Shown: positions 1-8,979 of the stretch, piece after piece | How the letters are laid out: every line of letters begins with the position of its first letter | Numbering within the stretch: position 1 is the stretch's first letter | Origin: Enterococcus ureasiticus | GTDB lineage: Bacteria > Bacillota > Bacilli > Lactobacillales > Enterococcaceae | Direction: 5' to 3' | DNA: 64,000 nt | Assembly (NCBI RefSeq): GCF_001730285.1 | Contig: NZ_MIJZ01000001.1 | Coordinates: 1,054,001-1,118,000 of the forward strand | The notes under the pieces: model-generated | Told to the model about the DNA's origin: nothing | Seen by the model: the letters and a program-made list of their open reading frames with translations, nothing else | Databases searched by the model: none | Made by a program: the position numbers and the translations under genes

Positions 1-252
1 GACAAAAAATACGCTCAATGTTTTAAGTCCAACTGTCTTTAGTTCCTTCAAAGGTAAGGAAGCCGTTGCTTCAACAATGGAGCAAAAAATTAACAGCGGT
101 ACGCACATCTTCACGGATCTCAAAAAGATATCACCTAAAAATTTTAAACTTTCAGCATTTTCCCCTATTACAAAACCTATGATCAATCCGATGATAGATC
201 CTATAACAATTCTTGTAGATAAACTAGAGTTCTTTATTTTATTTAAAATCAT
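1..252 (-). CDS. Dicarboxylate/amino acid:cation symporter, N-terminal part (cut by window edge)
   Basis: The minus strand from 252 reads 84 codons without a stop and runs off the window. The translation starts MILNKIKNSSLSTRIVIG, has a glycine/isoleucine-rich first membrane segment (GSIIGLIIGFVIG), then FLRSVKMCVPLLIFCSIVEA followed by LKELKTVGLKTL. This is the N-terminal pattern of the DAACS (SDF, GltP/GltT/DctA) family, which imports glutamate, aspartate or C4-dicarboxylates with protons or sodium. An AGGAG lies about 10 nt before the ATG. It starts 17 nt after the racemase-fold gene ends, so it is probably the third gene of the same operon. The substrate cannot be told from this fragment. 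Confidence 0.85.
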   Translation of the reverse strand, partial: MILNKIKNSSLSTRIVIGSIIGLIIGFVIGENAESLKFLGDIFLRSVKMCVPLLIFCSIVEATASLPLKELKTVGLKTLSVFFV

Positions 253-269
253 TTTACCCCTACTCCTTT

Positions 270-991
270 TCAGTCAACAAAATAGTCACTAATTTTTTGC
301 GGTGGATAATTAAATTTACCAATCTTACTCTGCGATAGATTACACTCTACAAACAACTTAGCTAATTTTACTGATACTGAAACAGGATCTATAACTGGAA
401 CTCCTATTTCTTCACTTAATGAATCAGCATACATAGCAAATCTAGCACCACCTAATACAATTGCCTCTGCACCGTCTTCTTCGATCATTTTGATGATCGT
501 GTTTTTTAACGATTCTTTTACAGTGTTGTTTACGTTCACATTTTCCGTATCCATCTCAATCCCTCGTACAGATGCAAGTTTTCCTTCTAAAGTAGTAAAT
601 GTGTAAGGTCTTCTTGATAAGGTATATTTTGTTTGAAAACAGTTAAAATTGAGTATTTATGCCCTAGCATAGTGGCAATAACTTGTGATCCTTCTGCAAT
701 CGATATGACTGGAATATCTAATGCTTCTTTTAAGGCAAAAAATCCAAAATTTCCAAATCCAGCTAATACAATTGCATCTGGTTTAACTTCCTCGGTATAA
801 TCCAGTAATCCCCGTACAAACGACCAAACAGATTGATAATCACCAAAAGTACAGTCTATATGCTTAGAACCTTTTGGATTCGTATATGAAATCAATTCTG
901 TAGAGGAATCATTCAATCCTTTTTCTGCTGATTTCATTAAAACTTCCGTTAATTCTGTATTACTATTTGGATTAGCCACAATAATTTTCAT
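270..991 (-). pseudogene. Asp/Glu/hydantoin racemase-fold protein, frameshifted, both catalytic Cys replaced by Gly
   Basis: Two overlapping minus-strand reading frames together form one racemase-family protein of about 240 aa. The first half starts MKIIVANPNSNTE at 991, with AAGGAG 6 nt upstream, and ends at a TAG at 587-589. The second half continues in another frame as LEGKLASVRGIEMD. Inserting one base near 588-592 joins them exactly where family members read EDLxxxxLEGK. The family normally has catalytic Cys in ACFGD and GCAGM motifs; here these read AGFGN (first half) and GGARF (second half), so both are Gly. Either it is a decaying gene, or the frameshift is a sequencing error and the intact protein is a non-racemase relative. 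Confidence 0.8.
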
Positions 992-1005
992 TTGAATCTC
1001 CTTTT

Positions 1006-1926
1006 TCATAACATTAATTTATTTTTAGAATATAGATAAGGTCTACTATCAACTAACTGTTCATATGCTATTTTTTGATCCAGCACATCTCCTAGTATCA
1101 AATACTCTTGCCACCGATCAACTTCTTGACGCTCAATATTGATTGTCGGATGCCACATTCCCTCTTTGATAAACATATCAATCGTCTTAATACCATCATC
1201 TACAGAAATTGCAGGCCAATTCTGTCTAATGATCTTTCTACAAGCTTCCCCTCCATGTTCTAATAAAAAAGAAGTTCCTTTTTGAAGACCAACAGCGAAT
1301 TTTTCAAATTCTACTAATTTATTTTCTACTATGCCAGGTAAACTGTAATAAACACTCCACGGTATATTGCTCCCTTTGCTAGTTAAATCACAGAAATTAA
1401 ACCCTACCTGTCGATCAATCATAGAATGAGCAATATCTGGTTGGACAACAACAAAATCACCAAACCCTTTTTCAAAAAGATCACAAATCATAGAGGTTGA
1501 AAAATCATGGATAAACCGAATTTTACTTGGATCAGCACCGCCTTCTCGTGCGCTACCGACAGTCATTAAATAATGACCTGCTCCGTCGCCTCCTGAAACA
1601 AGTACTCTTTTTCCTTCTAAATTTCTCCAATCAAATCCCCCTGTTATTCTTTCTCTTGAAAGAATAACTAATGGACACTTTGATGCTATTTTTGCAACTG
1701 ACGTGTACTTTTGACTATTCTGACAATAAATCATAGGCAACCACATTCCACCTAAAACAACATCTGCCTTTCTATTTTCTAAATCATCAAGCCCATTTGT
1801 CCAAGGATCAGGTAAATATGAAGAAATGTTAAGCTTTTGCTCATCAAAGAATCCTTGTTCTTCTGCAAGATACTGTGGCATGTAGTTCATTGATAATCCT
1901 GTTGCAGCAATCTTAAATGTACTCAA
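1006..1926 (-). CDS. NMT1/THI5-type solute-binding-like protein lacking a signal peptide
   Basis: 306 aa with the fold signature of the NMT1/THI5/SsuA group: FKIAATGLSMNYMPQYLAEEQGFF at the N-terminus, then a segment of the type ENRKADVVLGGMWLP, and later LEGKRVLVSGGDGAGHYLM. These proteins usually bind nitrate, sulfonates or pyrimidine precursors for an ABC importer. Here there is no signal peptide or lipobox, and no ABC permease or ATPase is next to it, so it should be cytoplasmic. The start is a TTG at 1926 with AAGGAGAG about 9 nt upstream; no ATG precedes the conserved region. Its stop overlaps a possible ATG of the next gene, and a symporter follows. Function unknown; a sensor or an enzyme is possible. 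Confidence 0.75.
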   Translation of the reverse strand: MSTFKIAATGLSMNYMPQYLAEEQGFFDEQKLNISSYLPDPWTNGLDDLENRKADVVLGGMWLPMIYCQNSQKYTSVAKIASKCPLVILSRERITGGFDWRNLEGKRVLVSGGDGAGHYLMTVGSAREGGADPSKIRFIHDFSTSMICDLFEKGFGDFVVVQPDIAHSMIDRQVGFNFCDLTSKGSNIPWSVYYSLPGIVENKLVEFEKFAVGLQKGTSFLLEHGGEACRKIIRQNWPAISVDDGIKTIDMFIKEGMWHPTINIERQEVDRWQEYLILGDVLDQKIAYEQLVDSRPYLYSKNKLML

Positions 1927-2233
1927 TTTATGAACTCTCCTTTTATATTATATTTATATGCTTATAGTAATAGATACTACCAGTCATCTGTGCTCTTTTA
2001 TTACAATTTTTGTATCGGCCTGTTTAAGCTGATATTTTGTAACTACAGAATCAAACACGATATTTTTCCAACTCAAATTCAAATAAGTAATTTCTTGAAT
2101 TTTTGTACTTCTAGATATATTTTTCTAACTGACTATAAATTGATAGTAAGCGCTATCCAACTCTATTTCATTGAACTATTTCACATTTTATTTATTTTTT
2201 TGTTTAAAATAACTATTTATTACTAATTTTATG

Positions 2234-2273
2234 TAAAAAAAGATATACAATAAATATTTTTATTGTATATCTT
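2234..2273 (-). terminator. Perfect 15-bp hairpin with T-tract, terminator-like
   Basis: Arms 2240-2254 and 2259-2273 are perfect inverted repeats (AAGATATACAATAAA) around a 4-nt loop. On the minus strand the stem is followed by seven T. It lies 310 nt upstream of the solute-binding-like gene and downstream of no minus-strand gene except ptsI, which has its own terminator. It could end a short leader transcript. Confidence 0.5.
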
Positions 2274-2537
2274 GGAAATATCCGCGAACTGAGTGTACAT
2301 ACTACACACACTCTTTATTAATTTTCGAAAAGCATGTTAAAATCATCAATTACTATTGTTATTTCATTTATAATTATAATTGATTATCTGACGTTACGAA
2401 TTCGAATTACAAAGTTTTAAAATAAAAGACGATAAACAAAATTAATATAACAAACTAAAAAATGTGCTAAAGATTGAATAATTACATTTTTAACAAGCAT
2501 GAATTAGTAACTCAGTTCCAATATATTGATAACATAA

Positions 2538-2583
2538 AAAAGCTTTCATCAGTCAGAACGGATTCTGAAAGGTGAAAGCTTTT
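2538..2583 (-). terminator. Terminator after ptsI
   Basis: Arms AAAAGCTTTCA at 2538-2548 and TGAAAGCTTTT at 2573-2583, with an inner TCAGA/TCTGA stem. On the minus strand it is followed by T residues, 10 nt past the ptsI stop. Confidence 0.8.
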
Positions 2584-2592
2584 AGTAATTAT

Positions 2593-4320
2593 CTATTTCG
2601 TATAATCTTTAACCAAGTCAATAACTTCTTCCATTGTATCGCAGTCATTCAACGCACGATCCGCAAGGTCAGCCATTTTCTTAGTATCTAGACGTTTCAT
2701 CAAGCTACGAGTTTGAAGAATAGATGTGGCACTCATTGAGAACTCATCTAAGCCCATTCCTACCAATAATGGTACAGCCATTTGATCGCCACCCATTTCT
2801 CCACACATACCTGTCCATTTACCTTCAGCGTGTGAAGCATCAATAACGTTTTTGATTAAACGTAAGATTGATGGGTTATATGGTTGGTATAGGTAAGAAA
2901 CGCGTTCGTTCATACGATCTGCTGCCATTGTGTATTGAATCAAATCATTTGTTCCAATACTGAAGAAATCAACTTCTTTGGCGAATTTATCTGCAATTAC
3001 AGCTGCTGCAGGAATTTCGATCATGATACCAACTTGAATCGTATCAGAAACTTTTGTTCCCTCAGAAACTAATTTAGCTTTTTCTTCTTCAAAGATTTTC
3101 TTCGCTGCTCTGAATTCTTTTAACGTCGCAACCATTGGGAACATGATACGTAAGTTACCATGAACAGAAGCACGAAGTAACGCACGCATTTGTGTACGGA
3201 ACATTTCATCACCACGTTCAGATAAGCTGATACGTAAAGCACGGTAACCTAAGAATGGGTTCATTTCATGCGGTAATTGAAGATATGGTAATTCTTTATC
3301 CCCACCGATATCCATTGTACGAACCACGACAGGTTTGCCGTTCATGCCTTCAAGTACTGCAGTGTAAGCTGTATATTGTTCATCTTCTGTTGGGAAATCT
3401 GGAGAATCCATGTAAAGGAATTCTGTACGATATAAACCAACAGCTTCAGCACCATTGTTGTGTACGCCTTCTAAATCTTTAGGTGTACCAATGTTTGCAG
3501 CTAACTCGATATGTTTACCGTCAGCAGTAACTGTTTCAGCATTTTTTAGTTTTTCCCATTCAACTTTAAGGTCAGCATATGCTTTTCCTTTTGCTTCAAA
3601 ATCAGATTTTTCAGCGTCAGTTGGGTGGATGATGACATCGCCATCAATTCCATTAACCGCTAAGATGTCGCCTTCTTTCACTTTAGCAGTGATTTCTTTT
3701 GTTCCTACGATTGCAGGAATTTCAAGAGAGCGAGCCATAATAGCTGAATGTGATGTACGTCCGCCAATATCTGTTACGAATGCTTTCACATACGTACGGT
3801 CTAATTGAGCGGTATCACTTGGTGTTAAGTCATGGGCAACCACAACTACTTCTTCGTTAATCATTGAAGGATTAGGAAGAGTAACACCTAATAAATGAGC
3901 CAAAATACGTTTCGCAACGTCACGAATATCAGCAGCACGTTCTTGCATGTAAGCATTATCATCCATAGCTTCGAACATACCGATATACATATCTGTTACT
4001 TCTTTTAACGCAGATTCAGCATTTACTTTGTTGTCTTGAATGTTTTGTTTGATTTGACCGATCATTTCAGGATCAGATAAAACCATTAAATGAGCATCAA
4101 ATACTTGAGCTTCTTCTTCACCAAGGCTTTGCGCTGCTTTTTCTCTGATTGCTTGCAACTCAGTCGTAGATTTTGCTAAAGCACCATCTAAACGGCTTTC
4201 TTCAGCAGATGTATCTTCTACAGATTTTTTGTCGAAAGATAAATCAGGTTGAACTAACAGGTAAGCTTTAGCAATAGCAACACCATCACTTGCGGCAATT
4301 CCCTTTAGCATTTCAGACAT
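2593..4320 (-). CDS. ptsI: Phosphoenolpyruvate-protein phosphotransferase (PTS enzyme I)
   Basis: 575 aa, the usual EI length. EI takes phosphate from PEP and passes it to HPr, the first step for every PTS sugar. The N-terminal swivelling domain carries [13 protein letters not shown] with the phosphorylated histidine near residue 191. The C-terminal PEP-binding barrel shows the family motifs [49 protein letters not shown] and [10 protein letters not shown]. The start codon overlaps the stop of ptsH in TAATG, so the two genes are translationally coupled. Cytoplasmic, core metabolism; nothing unusual. Confidence 0.98.
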   Translation of the reverse strand: MSEMLKGIAASDGVAIAKAYLLVQPDLSFDKKSVEDTSAEESRLDGALAKSTTELQAIREKAAQSLGEEEAQVFDAHLMVLSDPEMIGQIKQNIQDNKVNAESALKEVTDMYIGMFEAMDDNAYMQERAADIRDVAKRILAHLLGVTLPNPSMINEEVVVVAHDLTPSDTAQLDRTYVKAFVTDIGGRTSHSAIMARSLEIPAIVGTKEITAKVKEGDILAVNGIDGDVIIHPTDAEKSDFEAKGKAYADLKVEWEKLKNAETVTADGKHIELAANIGTPKDLEGVHNNGAEAVGLYRTEFLYMDSPDFPTEDEQYTAYTAVLEGMNGKPVVVRTMDIGGDKELPYLQLPHEMNPFLGYRALRISLSERGDEMFRTQMRALLRASVHGNLRIMFPMVATLKEFRAAKKIFEEEKAKLVSEGTKVSDTIQVGIMIEIPAAAVIADKFAKEVDFFSIGTNDLIQYTMAADRMNERVSYLYQPYNPSILRLIKNVIDASHAEGKWTGMCGEMGGDQMAVPLLVGMGLDEFSMSATSILQTRSLMKRLDTKKMADLADRALNDCDTMEEVIDLVKDYTK

Positions 4321-4586
4321 TATTCTGACAATCCTTCTTTTTGCATTGTGTCTACGATTGCTGCTAATGCGTCAGCTTCGTCAACACCGTCAACTGAGAT
4401 AGTTACGTCTGAACCTTGGCCAACGCCTAAAGACATAACGCCCATGATTGATTTAAGGTTAACAGATTTACCTTTGTATTCTAAGTTAATATCTGAGTTA
4501 AATTTACTTGCAGTTTGTACTAATAATGTAGCTGGACGAGCGTGAATCCCTGTTTCTGCTACGATGTGAAATTCTTTCTTTTCCAT
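4320..4586 (-). CDS. ptsH: Phosphocarrier protein HPr
   Basis: 88 aa. HPr relays phosphate from EI to sugar-specific EIIA proteins; in Firmicutes it is also phosphorylated on Ser46 by HPr kinase to act with CcpA in catabolite control. Both sites are visible: His15 in TGIHARPAT and Ser46 in [12 protein letters not shown]. The RBS GAAGGAG stands about 10 nt before the ATG. The transcript should run from the promoter at 4694-4722 through ptsI. Confidence 0.98.
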   Translation of the reverse strand: MEKKEFHIVAETGIHARPATLLVQTASKFNSDINLEYKGKSVNLKSIMGVMSLGVGQGSDVTISVDGVDEADALAAIVDTMQKEGLSE

Positions 4587-4693
4587 ATAAATCGGTCTCC
4601 TTCGTAAGTAAAATAATTTTTTATGTTAGGGTTTTCCTTTCTTGATACGTTTCAAACGAAACTAGAATCTGGATAATACCCTTTCAATTTTTA

Positions 4694-4722
4694 AGATTAC
4701 CATTTTTTGTGAGTAGTTACAA
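4694..4722 (-). promoter_or_regulatory. ptsHI promoter
   Basis: On the minus strand: -35 TTGTAA (4717-4722), 17-bp spacer, -10 TAATCT (4694-4699) preceded by TGG, an extended -10. It lies about 110 nt before ptsH. A near-palindrome TGAAACGTATCA at about 4644-4655 downstream resembles a degenerate cre site but lacks the full consensus. Confidence 0.65.
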
Positions 4723-4759
4723 CACTTTTCACCTTTTTTTTATCATTTGAAATGATCAA

Positions 4760-4954
4760 TTATTTTTCTTCCTTCATATAACGATATATAATTCGTCCAT
4801 TTAATCCGGCTTCTCCGACAATTGACATCCTGTCTGGCAAATTTTTCCAAACTTCTCTAAAGGCTGTAAAATCTTTTGGTTCTATGACAAGTTCAGAAAT
4901 AGTCCCTTCCTTTAAGGCATTGATTTGTTCTTCAAATAGATTTTCATTCATCAA
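4760..4954 (-). CDS. Conserved small hypothetical protein
   Basis: 64 aa, rich in charged residues, no signal peptide or membrane segment; contains IEPKDFTAFREVWKNLPDR and ends IIYRYMKEEK. I do not recognise a domain. It sits between ptsH and the divergent clpE. There is no good terminator between it and ptsH, so some readthrough into ptsHI is possible, although ptsH has its own promoter. The compact composition and position suggest a real gene rather than a chance frame. Confidence 0.65.
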   Translation of the reverse strand: MMNENLFEEQINALKEGTISELVIEPKDFTAFREVWKNLPDRMSIVGEAGLNGRIIYRYMKEEK

Positions 4955-5156
4955 ATGATCACAGCTTTCACTTTTATTTATAGACTGAAGATATTGTATG
5001 ACAAAAATAGATAATTGTCTAAATTATTCTCATTGTTCACATAAATAAAAGTGGATATTTTTATAAAAATATAATAATTTTTATTATAGACAAAAAATCA
5101 TTCTAATCAATATGATTTTTTCACTTTATTTATTGATCGACCTAGAGTTCAATTGC

Positions 5157-5184
5157 TTGATTCTTGCTAAAAAGATGCTATAAT
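5157..5184 (+). promoter_or_regulatory. clpE promoter
   Basis: -35 TTGATT (5157-5162), 16-bp spacer, perfect -10 TATAAT (5179-5184). The expected start site falls in the CtsR box just downstream. The surrounding gene-free stretch 4955-5281 otherwise holds only AT-rich sequence. Confidence 0.75.
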
Positions 5185-5193
5185 ATTGTCAAA

Positions 5194-5210
5194 GGTCAAA
5201 AATGGTCAGC
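5194..5210 (+). promoter_or_regulatory. CtsR operator
   Basis: GGTCAAA-AAT-GGTCAGC matches the CtsR heptad direct repeat (RGTCAAA-NAN-RGTCAAA) with two mismatches in the second heptad. It begins 9 bp after the -10 of clpE, so CtsR bound here would block initiation. CtsR is the class III heat-shock repressor known to control clpE in Firmicutes. Confidence 0.8.
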
Positions 5211-5281
5211 GGACTATTTGATCTTACTCAAAGGACTTTGATATAAAATTAGTCTTATTTTGAAAGGACGTGTTTTATCCT

Positions 5282-7537
5282 ATGATTTGTCAAAACTGTC
5301 AGCAAAATCCAGCAACGATCCACTTATACGCAAATGTTAATGGTCAAAGAAAGCAATTAGACTATTGCCAAAGTTGCTATCAAAAATTAAAAGCACAAGC
5401 AAACGATAATCAACCAACAATGTCTCAACAAGATCCATTTGGTTTTGGAAGTTTAGATGATTTATACCGCTCATTGTCTCGTCAAATGCAGGAACAACAA
5501 GGGAATCCGAATGGTCAAACTCCCCCTACTCAATTTGGTGATGGCAATGGTTTTAATGGTGGACAACCACCTAGAGGAGGTGCTGGTCAATCCGATGGTT
5601 TATTAGGAGAGTATGGTATCAACATTACTCAGGCAGCTAGAAACGGCGATGTCGATCCAGTTGTCGGACGTGATGAAGAAATCAAACGGGTGATTGAAAT
5701 CTTGAATCGCCGAACGAAAAATAATCCTGTCTTGATCGGTGAACCTGGTGTTGGTAAAACAGCCGTTGTCGAAGGGTTAGCACAAAAAATCGTAGATGGC
5801 GATGTACCGCAAAAATTATTGGATAAAGAAGTCATCCGTTTAGACGTGGTTTCATTAGTCCAAGGTACTGGTATTCGAGGTCAATTTGAAGAACGTATGC
5901 AAAAATTGATCGATGAAATCAAACAAGCAGAAAATGTTATCTTATTCATTGATGAAGTCCATGAAATCGTTGGCGCTGGTGCTGCTGGTGACGGTAACAT
6001 GGATGCTGGCAATATTTTAAAACCAGCGCTTGCTCGTGGTGAGCTGCAAATGGTTGGTGCTACAACGCTGAATGAGTACCGTATCATTGAAAAAGATGCT
6101 GCGTTAGAACGCCGGATGCAACCAGTTCGTGTCGATGAACCAACGGTAGATGAGACGATTGCGATTCTTAAAGGTCTGCAAAAACGTTATGAAGATTACC
6201 ACCATGTAAAATACACTGATGAAGCAATCAAAGCTGCTGCAACCTTATCAAATCGTTACATTCAAGACCGTTTCTTACCTGATAAAGCAATTGATTTATT
6301 AGATGAATCTGGTTCTAAAATGAACTTGACGATTCAAATCGTTGATCCTAAGACGATTGAAAAGAAACTTGCAGATGCTGAACAACAAAAACAACAAGCT
6401 TCTGCTGAAGAAGATTTTGAAAAAGCAGCCTATTACCGTGATCAAATCAACAAATTGCAAACAATGAAAGAAAAACAAATCAGCGATGAAGAAACGCCTG
6501 TGATCGACGAAAAAAATATTGAAGCGATCGTAGAACAAAAAACTGGCATTCCTGTGGGTGATTTAAAAGAAAAAGAACAAACACAATTGAAAAACCTAGC
6601 TGTAGATTTGAAATCTCATGTTGTTGGACAAGATGATGCCGTTGATAAAGTATCCAAAGCAATTCGCCGTAATCGCGTAGGTTTAGGCAAACAAAATCGC
6701 CCAATCGGCTCCTTCCTATTCGTTGGGCCAACGGGTGTTGGTAAAACAGAATTGGCTAAGCAATTAGCTTATGAATTGTTTGGTTCAGAAGATTCAATGA
6801 TTCGTTTTGATATGAGTGAATATATGGAAAAACACAGTGTGTCTAAATTGATCGGTTCACCTCCTGGTTATGTTGGTTACGATGAGGCAGGGCAATTAAC
6901 TGAAAAAGTTCGTCGTAATCCTTACAGCTTGATTCTTTTGGACGAAATCGAAAAAGCACATCCTGATGTCTTGCATATGTTCTTACAGATCCTTGACGAT
7001 GGTCGCCTAACAGATGCACAAGGCAGAACAGTCAGCTTCAAAGATACGATCATTATCATGACAAGTAATGCTGGAACTGGTAATGTAGAAGCAAATGTTG
7101 GCTTTGGTGCTGCGCGCGCGGGACTTACAAAATCTGTTTTGGGTCAATTAAATAATTTCTTCACACCTGAATTCTTGAACCGTTTCGATGGAATCATTGA
7201 ATTCAAAGCGTTGAGCAAAGAAAACTTAATGAACATCGTTAGCTTGATGCTAGATGACGTCAATAGTTTACTTGCTCATCAAAAAATTCATATTGATGTA
7301 ACAACCGATGTCAAAGAAAAATTAGTTGATTTAGGCTATGATCCTACAATGGGTGCTCGTCCATTACGTCGGACGATCCAGGAACAAATCGAAGATGGTA
7401 TCGCGGAGTATTTCTTAGATCATCCTGAAGAACATCAATTGATCGCTAAACTAGACGACGATGGAAAAATTATTGTTACGGGAGAAATCACTGTAAATCC
7501 CAGTGATACCAGTGAAACAACTCCAGAAGAGGAATAA
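5282..7537 (+). CDS. clpE: ATP-dependent Clp protease ATP-binding subunit ClpE
   Basis: 751 aa from the ATG at 5282. ClpE is a Hsp100 unfoldase that feeds or disaggregates damaged proteins with ClpP. An N-terminal zinc finger (CxxC at MICQNCQQN and CQSCYQKL) is the ClpE hallmark. AAA-1 has Walker [10 protein letters not shown] and Walker [10 protein letters not shown]; a UvrB/UvrC-like coiled segment ([17 protein letters not shown]) follows; AAA-2 has GPTGVGKTE and [13 protein letters not shown], then a ClpB-type D2 small domain. A GTG at 5270 would add four residues but lies on top of the GAAAGGA RBS, so the ATG is preferred. Heat-inducible through CtsR. Confidence 0.96.
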   Translation: MICQNCQQNPATIHLYANVNGQRKQLDYCQSCYQKLKAQANDNQPTMSQQDPFGFGSLDDLYRSLSRQMQEQQGNPNGQTPPTQFGDGNGFNGGQPPRGGAGQSDGLLGEYGINITQAARNGDVDPVVGRDEEIKRVIEILNRRTKNNPVLIGEPGVGKTAVVEGLAQKIVDGDVPQKLLDKEVIRLDVVSLVQGTGIRGQFEERMQKLIDEIKQAENVILFIDEVHEIVGAGAAGDGNMDAGNILKPALARGELQMVGATTLNEYRIIEKDAALERRMQPVRVDEPTVDETIAILKGLQKRYEDYHHVKYTDEAIKAAATLSNRYIQDRFLPDKAIDLLDESGSKMNLTIQIVDPKTIEKKLADAEQQKQQASAEEDFEKAAYYRDQINKLQTMKEKQISDEETPVIDEKNIEAIVEQKTGIPVGDLKEKEQTQLKNLAVDLKSHVVGQDDAVDKVSKAIRRNRVGLGKQNRPIGSFLFVGPTGVGKTELAKQLAYELFGSEDSMIRFDMSEYMEKHSVSKLIGSPPGYVGYDEAGQLTEKVRRNPYSLILLDEIEKAHPDVLHMFLQILDDGRLTDAQGRTVSFKDTIIIMTSNAGTGNVEANVGFGAARAGLTKSVLGQLNNFFTPEFLNRFDGIIEFKALSKENLMNIVSLMLDDVNSLLAHQKIHIDVTTDVKEKLVDLGYDPTMGARPLRRTIQEQIEDGIAEYFLDHPEEHQLIAKLDDDGKIIVTGEITVNPSDTSETTPEEE

Positions 7538-7543
7538 AAAGTG

Positions 7544-7574
7544 AAGTCAATCAGGCAAACTGATTGACTTTTTT
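7544..7574 (+). terminator. clpE terminator
   Basis: Perfect 11-bp stem AAGTCAATCAG/CTGATTGACTT (7544-7554, 7560-7570) with 5-nt loop and TTTTTT. Confidence 0.9.
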
Positions 7575-7740
7575 GTGTTTTCCAAGACTAATTTCTTTTT
7601 ATTTCAGCTAAAAAAATTTATAATTAAGATGCATATAAATTATATCAAATTTTGAAGAAGACTATTCCAGCTTTTTGAGTCTGTGAATACTCTATTTTTA
7701 TTATTAAAGTACAATAATGAATTAAACCGAGGTGAAAAAA

Positions 7741-8055
7741 ATGAAATTAGTCAATGTAACTAATAGCTACAAACAATTGGTCAATAAACAACTAGAAAAT
7801 ACCGATGCATACTTTGTGAAAGTCTATTCAGCGGGTAACACGACCGTCGTTTATTCAGAAGCTGCCCAACACGCTGAAATATTGGTTGTTAATAAAAAAC
7901 GCGCTGTTCGTAAAACTGAGATCAATGAGATTCTAACCTATTTCTTGAAACGGATTCCAAAAGAAAAATATGACCGTGATCAAATTTCAATCATCGAATT
8001 AAAAGACGTTATTGAAATTTCGATTCCGACGACTTCTAGTCTCGTAGAAAATTAG
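7741..8055 (+). CDS. DUF1827 family protein
   Basis: 104 aa beginning MKLVNVTNSYKQLV, with AGNTTVVYSEAAQHAEILVVNKKR in the middle. This pattern matches the DUF1827 family found in streptococci and enterococci, often beside clpE; the role is unknown. GAGGTG 7 nt before the ATG at 7741 supports that start over the in-frame GTG at 7732, which lies within the RBS. No signal peptide or membrane segment. It has its own terminator and is separated from clpE by one, so it is probably a single-gene unit. Confidence 0.8.
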   Translation: MKLVNVTNSYKQLVNKQLENTDAYFVKVYSAGNTTVVYSEAAQHAEILVVNKKRAVRKTEINEILTYFLKRIPKEKYDRDQISIIELKDVIEISIPTTSSLVEN

Positions 8056-8067
8056 CCACATACAGTT

Positions 8068-8109
8068 AAAAAGCCAGCTTATCACTTACATGATAAACTG
8101 GCTTTTTTT
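8068..8109. terminator. Bidirectional terminator between DUF1827 gene and acetyltransferase
   Basis: A 17-bp stem with one mismatch (8068-8084 with 8091-8107), 6-nt loop; T-tract on the plus strand and A-tract (T on the minus strand) on the other side. Serves both convergent genes. Confidence 0.9.
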
Positions 8110-8111
8110 AT

Positions 8112-8771
8112 CTAATTTAAGATGTGTTTTTTATAATAACAATATAGCTCATCAATGGAATTACTCATCAAAATATCGATAGCCGCTTCTACCTGTTCTT
8201 TCGTCCAATCGAACCATCGTAGTTCTAAAAGCATCATAATTTCGTTATCTGAGAATCTTTTTTTAATCACTCTCGCTGGATTTCCACCAACAATCGTATA
8301 TGGTGGAACATCTTTTATGACCATCGAGCCTGCTGCGATCACAGCGCCTTCACCTATCGTGACTCCTGGCATAATCATCGCATTCATCCCAATCCAAGCA
8401 TCACTTTTGATGACCGTATCGCCTTTTGGTTCATAGGATTTTTCCACATGGCTAGCGAAAGGATAAACAGTGATCCAATCCGGATGATGATTGTGATTGC
8501 CTCCCATTAAAATTGTCGCACCAGCTGCAATGCAAACATAATTACCAATAATCAATTTATCTAGATGCCAACCCATATCTTTTGCCGGATCAAAGGCCGC
8601 TCTTGTTAATGGATCTCCCCATAAATAACGAACACAGCCATCCTCAAAATTCTGATTGCCATAGTACCCAGAATAATAAGAAAAATCACCGACCTCTATC
8701 AATGGATTTGTCACTAACTCTTTTAAATATAAAGTATCTGACCATTTTTCAAATTTATTATTGTTCTTCAT
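8112..8771 (-). CDS. CatB/Vat-like hexapeptide-repeat acetyltransferase (XAT family)
   Basis: 219 aa. Xenobiotic acetyltransferases form trimers of left-handed beta helices and acetylate chloramphenicol or streptogramin A with acetyl-CoA. The hexapeptide ladder runs through GDTVIKSDAWIGMNAMIMPG and IGEGAVIAAGSMVIKDV, followed by the family signature YTIVGGNPARVIKKRF. A histidine in GGNHNHH (about residue 93) sits where the catalytic His is found. A GAGGAA RBS precedes the ATG. An almost consensus promoter lies upstream. Many chromosomal members have no proven resistance role, so the drug substrate is unproven. The gene has its own promoter and is flanked by terminators. Confidence 0.85.
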   Translation of the reverse strand: MKNNNKFEKWSDTLYLKELVTNPLIEVGDFSYYSGYYGNQNFEDGCVRYLWGDPLTRAAFDPAKDMGWHLDKLIIGNYVCIAAGATILMGGNHNHHPDWITVYPFASHVEKSYEPKGDTVIKSDAWIGMNAMIMPGVTIGEGAVIAAGSMVIKDVPPYTIVGGNPARVIKKRFSDNEIMMLLELRWFDWTKEQVEAAIDILMSNSIDELYCYYKKHILN

Positions 8772-8888
8772 TTTTCTTCCTCGCTTCTAAGTTAGATTAT
8801 GCTTTTGACTTAGAAGCTTACTACCACTGAAACATTTTTTAATAGTCTTAAACGACGACTCATATTTATCACTCCAATAATGTTGTTG

Positions 8889-8917
8889 ATTATACTTTTT
8901 TGCGGCTTTAAAGTCAA
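8889..8917 (-). promoter_or_regulatory. Strong promoter of the XAT acetyltransferase
   Basis: Minus strand: TTGACT (8912-8917), 17-bp spacer, TATAAT (8889-8894). It stands just past the prfC terminator and 118 nt before the ATG. Confidence 0.8.
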
Positions 8918-8921
8918 ATGA

Positions 8922-8956
8922 TAAAAAAGCCGTTCTTATTCAATAGAAACGGCTTC
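8922..8956 (-). terminator. prfC terminator
   Basis: Stem AAGCCGTT/AACGGCTT (8928-8935, 8948-8955) followed on the minus strand by TTTTTT. Confidence 0.85.
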
Positions 8957-8979
8957 ACATCATTTATTTAAAGTTACTC

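Larger units (their letters stand above)
1927..2592. other. AT-rich intergenic region with leader-like hairpins
   Basis: No convincing gene lies here; an open frame on the plus strand at 1930-2226 is AT-rich and has no RBS or recognisable motif. The stretch holds the ptsI terminator at its right end, a perfect hairpin at 2240-2273, and a short inverted repeat (GAGTGT/ACACTC) at about 2290-2315. The rest shows nothing I can identify. Confidence 0.6.

Noticed and set aside
1930-2226. Plus-strand open frame of 98 codons
   Set aside because: AT-rich composition, no RBS, no recognisable motif, and it overlaps the promoter region of the minus-strand operon.
4644-4655. cre (CcpA) site upstream of ptsH
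   Set aside because: TGAAACGTATCA is two bases shorter than the 14-bp cre consensus and is downstream of the likely promoter.
8112-8771. Calling the acetyltransferase a chloramphenicol resistance gene
   Set aside because: The fold fits the XAT family, but many chromosomal members do not confer resistance; sequence alone cannot settle it.
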